Assembly: GCA_037074705.1 (NCBI GenBank) | Contig: CM073591.1 | Coordinates: 63,552,897-63,616,896, forward strand | DNA length: 64,000 bases | Reading direction: 5' to 3' | Source: Zhengitettix transpicula | Lineage: Eukaryota; Arthropoda; Insecta; Orthoptera; Tetrigidae | Part shown: positions 10,206 to 19,309 of the stretch, one piece after another | Position numbering within the stretch: position 1 is the first letter of the stretch | Layout of the letters: the number at the start of each line of letters is the position of its first letter | Notes under the pieces: model-generated | The model's database searches: none | The model's input: only the letters and a program-made list of their open reading frames with translations | Told to the model about the DNA's origin: nothing | Position numbers and translations under genes: made by a program

Positions 10206-11740
10206 CTAATAAATAATTATTTTGTTGAGTTAGAAAGATGAAATTGATTTTAGGATTATCACTTATTTATCGATATTAATAACTTTCGTGACAATACTGT
10301 TAATCGAATTTTATAATATTGTTACCGAAATGTTATAAATTGTGGTTTGAATTAAATAAAAAAACGTGAAAGAGATTGTCGCAAAGCTGATAAAAGAGAG
10401 AATAGGCCAATATAGAATCATTGTTGGCAATTATAGAAGTAGGACTCGGAGTTAAAACAAACGTTAAGAGAACTTATTCAAAAGAAGATCTCATAAATTT
10501 ATACGCTACATACGAATTTACCTTTTTGTGCTTTTTATGATGTGTGGATTCATTTTCAGTTTTCATATTTCCACAGTATAGGACAGATGGTTGCAATAAG
10601 TGTAAATCAGCCAACACTTGTTTTAGGAACATCAGCATGCCAACTGGTCTTTACAGTATTCAGTATTTTTCTGCATCTTATATGGAAGAAAAATTGTTCT
10701 TAATAGAACAAAGTATCCCGTATTGATGTCCATTAGATTGTAAATTATGTATTAGCTAGTAGGTATGTGTTACATCTTCGTGAACATCAAAAAGACCAAG
10801 ATCATGACAACAGTCAAAATAACCGATGGCATTGAAGAGACGGAATGGGCACTGGAATTTTCTTTCCTCGGATTTCAGATTTATCAGTGTTTGTAATCTC
10901 TAAGTAAGGCGTAGAAAAATATTTTACATAAACAAATTCTCCTTAAAATATTTAGGTACCTTGAATAGTTAAAAGAAAACGAGATAGATGTACAAAAAAG
11001 GTATACCCATTATTTTTCATTGTAAAATAAAGTACTATTACAAAATTGGCATTCCTTTGAGTAATTTGTGATTCACAATTATTTTGTGGGAAAACAAGTT
11101 GGAATGAAATCACACTAGAATATTTAATGTACAAATTTTGTAACCTTTCGCAGATTTTACATATTGATTATTTAAGATTTTCTAATTAAATTCAGTATCT
11201 ATGAATTAAAATGTGGAGAGAAAGAAACATTTAACTGTAAATAAAAAAATGAAGGGTATTATGATGTTTATTTTTCGCCTTTCCTTGTGCACTTGAAGAT
11301 TTTTTGCCTATATATATATATATTAACATTTCTTCGATTATTCTAATTAGATGAGTTCATAGCCAAATAATACACAAAAATAAATGATAAATTAAATACT
11401 ATATAACGTTCAAGCAATCATTGTGATTAAAAAAATGACAAAGCCGACACTTCAAAAACATAACTCTAAAGCGATTTTTTGAATCACGAAAGCAACTATG
11501 ATGACAAAAATGTTGTGCGGTATTTAATTTAGCACTTATTTTTGTGTGTATTTATATGATTAGTATACTTTTAACACAAACTTATTATAATTTCATGCAT
11601 TTAGTCGATTATTCAATTATAGACAAAAACTTTCAACAGAAAGTTACTTATATCTTTGAAATTATTGATTTTGGTGTAAACATTGCTGAGCCCATGTGTT
11701 CGTCCAGGTTAGGTTATGTGGCATAATACAAGTTTGAAGT

Positions 11741-12888
11741 ATGAAGCACTTAACGGATGAACAGTTACAACTTGTGTTCCAAAAACTGTCGAAATAGTAA
11801 GTATGTGATAAATATGGCCATCATAGTTTAAAAATGACATTTCATTTTCGTTCAATACTTTTAAAGACGAAGCTTTACATGCAGCAGAGATGTTTATCAA
11901 ACTATAATATTTTTTCATGTTATTTCCTGAGAGTGCAACGTGCATATTGCGTTTAACCCGTTAATTTGCATGAATTTCTTATTATTACAGTATTGGAGCC
12001 AATGTCAAAATTTTAATTGATCGCCCAGATGGCATGTACTGCTTCAGAATACAAAAAGATCGTGTGTATTACGTTTCTGAGAAAATTCTGAACCTGGCGT
12101 CAAATATAGGTTCTGACAATCTAGTTTCTATTGGAACATGCTTTGGAAAGTTCACGAGAACAGGCAAGTTCCGCCTGAATATTACATCTCTCCACTACAT
12201 TGCTCCATATGCACAGGTAAATGTATATTATATCTATTGTCATTTCATGAGTTAATTTTACCTGCTCTGTCTACAAGAATCAATTGATAGTATATTAGTC
12301 ATATCCAAATTACTATAATATATGGTCACATTTTAGTTAATTGTTGGTAAAATCACGCTTCTGTAACTATAGTGTAGCTATAAATGTGTAATTAAATATT
12401 TTATAACCCAGTTACCTAATAATTACCAATTAATTTTTCAGTACAAGATTTGGGTGAAACCTTCAGCTGAACAGCAGTTTCTGTATGGACATAATGTACT
12501 AAAGTCTGGACTCGGTCGTATTACTGAAAATACCCCTAAATACCAAGGGGTTGTTGTGGTGTCTATGAGTGATTTACCTCTCGTAAGTTTATGTTCTAAC
12601 CAGTATTTTTATTACAATATTCTCTTATTTCTAATGCACAAGAAGAAAGTTCAACTTATTATTTTCTCTTGTTTTTTTAATGTTTTTAATAAAAGATCTG
12701 ATATGTTCTCATTCTATTTTTCAAAATCTGTTATTTTTAATGTAAACCTGATGATCTAATTATTTCAGGGGTTTGGTGTGGCTGCCAAGAGCACAGCTGA
12801 ATGTAAACATGCAGATCCAATGACAGTAGTTTGCTTTCATGAAGCAGATATTGGTGAATATATAAGAAATGAAGATACTTTAACTTGA
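11741..12888 (+). CDS. NIP7: 60S ribosome subunit biogenesis protein NIP7, complete, 4 exons
   Basis: Exons 11741-11796, 11991-12216, 12442-12582 and 12769-12888, all with GT-AG introns, join to 543 bases: 180 residues plus TGA, exactly the length of human NIP7. Recognised blocks include [10 protein letters not shown] (28-37), [10 protein letters not shown] (42-51), GTCFGKFT (67-74), LHYIAPYA (86-93), [17 protein letters not shown] (109-125), [15 protein letters not shown] (142-150) and [10 protein letters not shown] near the end. NIP7 acts in the nucleolus in pre-60S assembly and 27S pre-rRNA processing; its C-terminal half (about 95-170) is a PUA RNA-binding domain. The ATG at 11741 gives MKHLTDEQ, matching the family's MRPLTEEE start. 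Upstream at 11,705-11,717 lies AGGTTAGGTTATG, a motif seen near many insect promoters. Introns are short (194, 225 and 186 bases), unlike the neighbours. Confidence 0.96.
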
Positions 12889-13134
12889 ACAATTTTTATT
12901 TTGCCATTTGTACAGATTATTTAATGTAATATTAAATATGTTTTTTAAAATATTCTAGTTTTCTTTTTTAAGATTTTTAATAAAAAATCTGATACGGTCT
13001 TGTATTATTTTTCAAAATCAGATATTCTTTTAATGTAAATCTGACATTGTATGTATGTGTTTATGTATATATGCATATACATATATATATGATGAATGAT
13101 GAATTGGGGAATGGTGAGTGTGAAGCATTGGTTG

Positions 13135-13255
13135 AAGGAGGATTGCGCTTTATGTGAATTCATATGCTCAGGCGAAGAATTACGTACATAGAAAAGCATA
13201 TGTTCAAAGCAGAGAGAAGGATGGAAGAAGAAGGAAAGACTAAAAATATTTGTCA
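13135..13255 (-). repeat. tRNA-derived SINE, 3' body fragment
   Basis: The reverse complement matches the body of the SINE at 13,395-13,620 (ATTTTTAGTCTTTCCTTCTTCTT... GAACATATGCTTTTCTATGTACGTAATTCTTCGCCTGAGCATATGAATTCACATAAAGCGCAATCCTCC in pieces). The tRNA-like head is missing. It faces the next copy head to head. Confidence 0.65.
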
Positions 13256-13394
13256 CCAAATTAGTTCCGATTCCTTAATGGATTCTCCTAATATTGTATT
13301 TATTCCTTAATGGTAGCTCCTAATACTTCATTCCCTCTACTCTATCCATTCCTCCACTAAAACTACTAATTGTCCACAATAAGACTGTCTATAT

Positions 13395-13640
13395 TTGCCT
13401 GGTCAGGAACTTGGCCGAGGTGGTTAAGGCGTGGGTTCAAATCCTGCCTGGGTCAAATATTTTCAGTCTTTCCTTCTTCTTCCATCCTTCTCTCTGCTTT
13501 GAACATATGCTTTTCTATGTGCGTAATTCTTCGCCTGAGCATACGAATTCACATAAAGTGCAATCCTCCTATTTATTTCTATCCTCCCTCACTATCCAAG
13601 TTTGAATGTGACTTCGTTACCAAATTAGTTCCAATTCCTT
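13395..13640 (+). repeat. tRNA-derived SINE with deleted anticodon region
   Basis: The head CTTGGCCGAGGTGGTTAAGG (13,410-13,429) resembles the A box of Ser/Leu-type tRNAs, and GGTTCAAATCC (13,434-13,444) is a B box. They are almost fused, so the anticodon and variable arms are gone. The body reads TTTTCAGTCTTTCCTTCTTC... to a tail at about 13,640. Other family members here: 13,135, 32,470, 34,090, 34,365, 34,640 and 49,255 (all minus). Most likely pol III-transcribed when active. Confidence 0.75.
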
Positions 13641-13658
13641 AATGGATTCTCCTAATAT

Positions 13659-13662
<4 letters not shown>

Positions 13663-13727
<65 letters not shown>
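13663..13727. repeat. (TA)n microsatellite
   Basis: About 65 bases of uninterrupted TA. It sits between the SINE and the deleted Penelope-like copy. Open frames made of alternating Tyr-Ile across this and similar tracts are artefacts. Confidence 0.9.
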
Positions 13728-13732
<5 letters not shown>

Positions 13733-13762
13733 GTAAGGATGTGATATTGTCAAAAATAATTG

Positions 13763-14259
13763 CAATATTGGTATGGAAAGGAAAGATAGATAGGTTGTGG
13801 CTTAACTGAAAGCCAAGTTCGGTGTCGCCATAAGGCACTGAAGGTTGTTCTTTAAATTTTTGGTGGCTCTAAGCTTCCTCCTTCAGGAAGTAGTGTTACA
13901 CCATTCTGTGCACCAGCTGTGGACTGCGGAGTTTTGACCGCTGCACGGCTAGTAGCCCATAAACAATTAACACCTCACCAGGCCACCAACTTTCTCTCTC
14001 AAGGGAAGGTCGTGGCATAGGAAACGTTTGGATAGTGATCATTCATACAAAGCACCCTATGTATACATATATGCTTAAACATACATATACACATAAAAAT
14101 GCACAGACGTACACACACACATGTATGTATACACATACATACATACATGAGCATACTCACATGGTCTCATGAACGTGGTGATGGCAGGTAGGAAGGGCAC
14201 TTGCCTGGACTGCAAGGTAAGCCACATCTGCTCTCTCTGTCTTTTCCATACCAATATTG
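13763..14259 (-). mobile_element. Internally deleted Penelope-like element copy
   Basis: Both ends carry the inverted terminus AATATTGGTATGGAAAGGA / TTTTCCATACCAATATTG. Its inner sequence, read on the minus strand, matches the 3' part of the 28,293-30,246 element (the CTTGCCTGGACTGCAAG... block, CATGAGCATAC..., GGGTGCTTTG..ATGATCACTATC, GGCCTGGTGAGGTG, CAAAACTCCGCAG). The reverse-transcriptase region is absent, so this is a deletion derivative. Confidence 0.65.
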
Positions 14260-14334
14260 AAATTTTTCTGATAATATAATATATATATAAATTCGTAGAT
14301 GGTTGGCACACAGTTCAGACTCTATGTGGGAAGA

Positions 14335-15085
14335 AGGGCTTCAGGTCCTCAGAAATTCGTAATATTACTTCATTTCAGCCAAACTGGACCAACTGTTGAT
14401 TTCAGGTTCACCTTTGCTGTCTCTTATCTGTCTTAATTTGGTATTTAATTAGACCTTGTCACTTTTTCCTTATTTATCTACATAAATACAATTTGGTATG
14501 GAGAGGAAAGCAAGATAGTTGGTGTCTTAACTGAAATTAATGGTTGGAGTTGCCAACAGGGAAGAAAGGATGACTGCTTGGAATTTCCTGAAGGAGGAGG
14601 CTGAGATCACCTGAAAATTGGAAAACATCATTTTGTCCTGAGTGGAAATGCTGAGCTTCAATTTAATTTAAATATGAACCCTCCTCTTGCATTTCCATAC
14701 CACACCAGTTGTTGCCAATGTCACATTCTTATATATATATATAATTATGATCAATTCGTGTCTGATGGGCATGCAGGTCAGATCTTCCTTCCTGAAGACA
14801 GGGGCTCAGGCCCTCAAAAATTTGTATTATTCTCTCTCCTCAGCCCGTCTGTACAAACTATTTATTTCAGGTAAATCAACTTCGTTCTCTCTCTTTCATA
14901 TCTAAATGTGTTTTATATATATATACGCACACACGTTCCTTATTCCGCATACTGCTGAGACCTTCTTTCCTGATGAGGGAAGCTCAGGCTCTCGAAAATT
15001 TAAAAGATTAATTTTCTTCTTAGAAAACAGACCAATTGTTGATTTCAGGTAAGTCAGCTACACTGTCTATCCTATCCAAATGTTA
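14335..15085 (+). repeat. Cluster of Penelope-like terminal arms, subfamily B
   Basis: Three successive arms of one pattern: CTTCCTGAAGA..GGGCTCAGGCCCTCAAAAATTTGTATTA, then a C/T run, GTTGATTTCAGGTAAGTCAGC, CTCTCTTTC(C)TATCCAAATGT, at about 14,338-14,435, 14,783-14,905 and 14,960-15,090. An A-type arm start (TGGTATGGAGAGGAAAGCAAGATAG) lies at about 14,492. No coding sequence is present. Confidence 0.55.
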
Positions 15086-15119
15086 TTTAATTTTAATTTG
15101 ACTTAGTCAATTTTCCTTA

Positions 15120-16376
15120 AGTGATTATATCTGCTCATTACACACCAGTACTTTTAAAGTGTAATCATAATGCAGCATATTGACCTACAGTTCCATCACA
15201 AAATCAGGACTTTGGAGCGGATGGGTCAACAGAATTTTACTTGGAGCATAGCATGGAAATTTATACTGCTCTGTTATTTATATTTTTTTTATACTTTACA
15301 TGAATGAAGATTACTATGGATAGTAATACCATAAGAGAAAATGGTTTGTATAATATTTAATATTCATATTTAATGAGAAAGTATTGTTAGTGAAATGACT
15401 CAGAAGCTTGGTATATTGACAGAATATGATGCTGTTTGTCATAAGTACACTGGAGTCTTCTCACATCAATCCAAGACAAACTTTAAAAGGACAATTACGC
15501 TATTTAAAGGTATATCCTGCAGAAATAGAAATTTTCTTGCCATTAATGTACAATTTTTGAATGGAAAAAAATGAGAAGTGAAATAGAACATTTGATATTG
15601 TCATTACTGTAGGACGGCATAATTCTTTGTATGTAAAAAATCAAATTAAAGAAACATTAAACAAATTTGAAAACAGGTACTAAATATTTGTGTAGATAAT
15701 GCAGTGAACATGATGTGCTGTAAACGAACTTGGTGATTATACAAATATTTTCCAGGATAAAGAATGTGAACCTGAAGACATCAAAGAAATTCAAGTAAAC
15801 ATTTCATAACAGACGGTTAAAGATCCGTCACTATATTGCCAGCATGAACTAATGAGGCGGGGGACTCAAATTTCTGTTGGATGCCAACTTCTCAAACAAG
15901 TGTTGAACATATATTCTGGATTAAGATTAACTTTAATTGATAATAGGTATTTAATGAAATATGATTTGTTGTTTGCCATTTTATTTGTTGAAGAATATAT
16001 TGTATTATTTGTAAATTATTTTAAATTTAATTTGTTTAGTATTTTTTTAATGGCCTGATTGTAAAATTTTAGGTTGTATGATAATTTAGTTAATAATTAA
16101 TTACCCATAAATAACAAATAGCTGTGTTATAATTTTCTACAGATATTGTGGGAGAAAAAACAGCTGTGAGACTTAGGCCTATTATATTGAGAAATCGTAT
16201 CAATTAAAATTTACATTTAATAGGTTAATGAAGTAGCTAATAAACATACAAAATTAAGTGATACAATTTATTTTATCCGTTTATTGATTGCTATTTTATC
16301 TAATTAGTACACTTTTATCGCAGACGTTTTAATTTTTTTTTTACATTGGGCCAATTACAAATATCGTTAAACAAGT
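15120..16376. pseudogene. AT-rich DNA with a possible hAT transposase fragment
   Basis: At about 15,655-15,790 a short translation reads ICVDNAVNMM followed by CCKRTW. It resembles the CTDNAxNM block around a catalytic Asp of hAT-type transposases. Together with the clear hAT C-terminus at 16,863-17,175 this suggests one decayed element spanning the region, interrupted by the hairpin at 16,401. On its own the match is weak. The rest is unassigned. Confidence 0.35.
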
Positions 16377-16400
16377 TTGACCATTTCAAATAATAGCAAA

Positions 16401-16502
16401 TTCAATATATTGTTCTCGGAGTTCAACCGGGGATTGCATAATTATATTAATTCTAATATAATTATGCAAAACCCGGTTGAACTCCGAGAACAATATATTG
16501 AA
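16401..16502. repeat. Near-perfect 102-bp palindrome
   Basis: The left arm 16,401-16,449 and right arm 16,454-16,502 are reverse complements over 49 bp with only two mismatches (GA against TT near 16,433) and a four-base loop ATTC. Each arm carries TTCTCGGAGTTCAACCGGG. The sequence continues CACCGGGAAAGGCTTCAATCT, the tail phrase of the dispersed family at 10,098 and 24,180. Confidence 0.9.
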
Positions 16503-16862
16503 CAACTACACCGGGAAAGGCTTCAATCTTTGATAATAGCAAATTCCTCTATCCAAAAATTCACCACTGACATATTTTTTCAACTTAAACTAGTTACAAC
16601 AGCTTTTTCCCGATCTTCATGACCGTGCAGAAGGCATTAAGCACCGCGATCGTCGTGCCATATATATGCGTATTAGAATGTATAATTTAGGAGTAGAATT
16701 GATGATAAATTGTGTTACAAATATGAGAGATTCTAGCCTCTCAATTTTTTTAGCTTTTAGTATTGATTTTACTGATGCGGGATTTTCGTGATAGTTTTTA
16801 ATTCCGTTTGTGTGGGTAGAGGCCGGCAGGGAATTTTTTAAAGTAATTCCATGCTTCATGAA

Positions 16863-17175
16863 CTACAATTGAGGAACTTCTGTCACAGCTACAATTAGAA
16901 CTGATTGAACTGCAAAATGATGATTTGCTAAAATTTATGTTTAAATAAAAGGATCGAAACTAATTTTGTAAATATGTATCCGACTTGTATACTTTCAATT
17001 AAAGTCATAATCAGGGTGTATGGGAGTGCTGACCAATGTGAATAGACATTTTCGACAATAAAATATGTAAAATCGCAAGAATGATCGTTATTCAAAGATT
17101 TAGATAACTTTAATAATGTTAGCGCCAACTTCGAAATCCAATCTGATGAAATATGTCCGAAAAACAGTTAATCGA
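16863..17175 (+). pseudogene. hAT transposase C-terminal (dimerisation) region, decayed
   Basis: Across two frames one reads ELIELQNDDLLKFMFK, then NFVNMYPTC, then RVYGSADQCE, TFSTIKYVKS and NFEIQSDEICPKNS. The pattern (I.E.Q.D..L..F, YP.......A..I..V.GS...CE.TFS..KY.KS..R..L...L, NFEP..DEI) is that of hAT-family transposases of the EPM2AIP1/GTF2IRD2-like type. A stop replaces the residue between CE and TF, and there are frameshifts, so it is dead. Confidence 0.7.
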
Positions 17176-17779
17176 ATTAGAAACATTTAACCTATCCTAT
17201 AGAAATATTTATTTGTTTTTTTTTTTTGTCTCAGAAAAATGTATAAGAATATAACAATACTGAAAATGGCAATCGTACAGACATCTTAAAATAAAGAAAC
17301 AAAAAGCTAAGATAATTTAAATATGGCACTTTTAAATTTAAATTTCCGTAGTTTGTCTTTCTTTATTTTAAGTTTGTCTGTACGAAGGTCGTTTTTAGTA
17401 TTGTTATATTTAACAGACGTTAATTTATATGTTATATTATGTGTAAGAATATAATGAAAGAAGATCGTCCTAATAAAAAAAAGTAGGACCATAGCCTATT
17501 GGTTTTGCTGTATGGATAGAATTTCCATGTAGCCCATCGAATGTAAATTTTAAATAAAGTTTATGACGTTATGATTTCCAGCTCACAATTCTATCTGGAT
17601 ACTTTTTCTTATTGTGACACATTTCTGAATATTAATCTAAACCATTCACAATTTATCAACGTAGGGTGTGTGTTTGTAATAAAATTAATTGGAGAAATTT
17701 ACTGAATAGAACCATATTTATAAAAGGACTAAATTAAATTAAAAAGATTATTAATACATTAGACATATATATTCCTGTA
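17176..17779. other. Unassigned AT-rich DNA
   Basis: No gene. The stretch 17,283-17,390 recurs inverted and diverged at about 20,665-20,730 (shared phrase AAATTTAAATTTAAAAGTGC), so part of it is an old dispersed repeat. Confidence 0.45.
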
Positions 17780-17845
17780 GGCGGAGATCCTCTGTGTTCA
17801 TCCGGCACCATAACTAGACATTGTGATTATATGGGGGAGGATCTC

Positions 17846-19126
17846 TGTGTATATAATAAAAAAGTATGTATATTTGTATGTATGTATGTCTGTATGTATT
17901 TACGTTGTTCTTTATACAAATTTTATCAGAATTCAACAAAAATTGGTATATATATTCTGCCAAAATCGAGAACCGGTACTGTGGGGGTGAGAAACCCCTA
18001 GAATAAACGTGGAAATAATTATAATTGAAATAAGTTACGAATTAGTGTTAAATTACTGCGCGAGACGATGACGTCATAAGTTTTCAAGACATTGACGCAT
18101 CCTAAATATAGTTCTGCATTTCGTAATGAAATAAAGCAGAAATATTTTGATTGAATAAAAAGTAAAATTTTTTCCAGTAATACTCCATCGAATAGTAATA
18201 AAAAACAATACGAAACACTTTACCATCCTTGCGCAAAGTTAATTTGGAATAGTTAATTATCCCGCTATCTTTGATAAAGCCAATATGGCGCCTTATAATA
18301 CATTCAAATGTGTGTCGGTCGAGATTTATAAAATTTCATAATATAACGTACTATTGTATCCTGTATAATATTTCAGAAGATAATAAGATTTGTCTAAGGT
18401 ACGGCTGCTGAATTATATGTTTGTAACTATAAAAGTATTGAAAATGACGTACGGAACTCCGAAAGTTTTTATGGTCGTTATTCAATTAATGCACTCTCAG
18501 TCAAAGGTATGTACAGAAATAGGAACATTTAAATTGAATTAAAAGTACAATTAATTATACTTTACGCAACGTATTTCTATAAATTTGTATAAATGTAAAC
18601 AAATTATTGCGTGCAATTTGTGTCGTGAAACAAAAATTTGAGGTTAGGATAGCAATATTTGTTTTCCATTTTAGGGAACGACGTTATAGATGTTTAGTTT
18701 CTGAGAATTGAAGCTGAGCAAAAATATTTTGATTGAATAATAAGTATAATTAAATCTACCAATACCACATCGAGTGATAAATATAATTTATTATGAAAGG
18801 TTATACAATCCATGGCATTAATTTTCTTTTAAATAACTTGACTTTTGACGTGGAATATTTAACGGGATCAGGGACCAATATGTTTCCCAATTATATCTTG
18901 CAATACGCACTGGAAGATACATAGAATTATGATAAAAACAATACTTAAATGTTCAAAATTGATATTTTTTATTGAAGACAGCGTATTTCGTAATGTTTTG
19001 CATTAATTTTATACAATGCTACCAACTGCAGATTGCTAAAACCACCAAATAGTTTAATTTCAGATGAAAAAATTATATGTCTACAAATTTAATAATTGTT
19101 TTAAATAGTGTATGTATATCTATCTA
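17846..19126 (+). mobile_element. Possible Helitron-type 5' end and repeat-rich body
   Basis: TCTGTGTATATAATAAAAAAG followed by repeated GTATGTATGT and then TATCAGAATTCAACAAAAATTGG is the usual look of arthropod Helitron 5' ends. Inside, a phrase around 18,125-18,195 (GCAGAAATATTTTGATTGAATAAAAAGTA... CCATCGAATAGTAATA) recurs at 18,715-18,785, an internal duplication. No Rep/helicase sequence was seen. The boundary is uncertain. Confidence 0.35.
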
Positions 19127-19309
19127 TCTATATATATTATATAAAATTGTCTTATACGGGTATGTATGTGTGTATACATGTGGGTATGCATATGGGTATG
19201 TTCCGCTTACAAATCTACACCCTCGAGGAGCGTTACATAAAAATAGCGCAAAAGCAACCGAAATTGGAGTGTATCGGGACATCTCGGGCAACGCAGGGCA
19301 CCCAGCTAG
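19127..19309 (+). mobile_element. Miniature Helitron-like element, 183 bp
   Basis: Starts TCTATATATATTATATAAAA after an A, and ends CACCCAGCTAG before a T, as required for Helitrons (5' TC, 3' CTAG, insertion between A and T). Just inside the 3' end is CTCGGGCAACGCAGGGC, a decayed form of the family's hairpin. The short overlapping open frames are accidental. Confidence 0.6.

Larger units (their letters stand above)
7832..11740. other. Intergenic DNA between NDUFA4 and NIP7
   Basis: No gene recognised. It contains a retroelement-tail relic at about 8530-8640 (GAAGATGG... GTCGAAACGTTG... ACCCGGACGGAATCCCGAAAAC), short (TA)n tracts near 8741-8757 and 9766-9782, a block of CTGCCCGACTG-like words (9405-9605) and a related hairpin-like relic at 10,098-10,205. 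The rest is AT-rich and unassigned. Confidence 0.5.

Noticed and set aside
13410..13450. tRNA gene
   Set aside because: The A- and B-box-like parts are too close and no anticodon arm exists; the flanking body recurs elsewhere. It is a SINE head. The heads at 49,448-49,520, 34,430-34,500 and 37,862-37,923 were rejected for similar reasons.
17871..17900. CRISPR-like or short tandem array (GTATGTATGT)
   Set aside because: Simple TATG microsatellite next to a Helitron-like end. No spacer-repeat structure, and the genome is animal.
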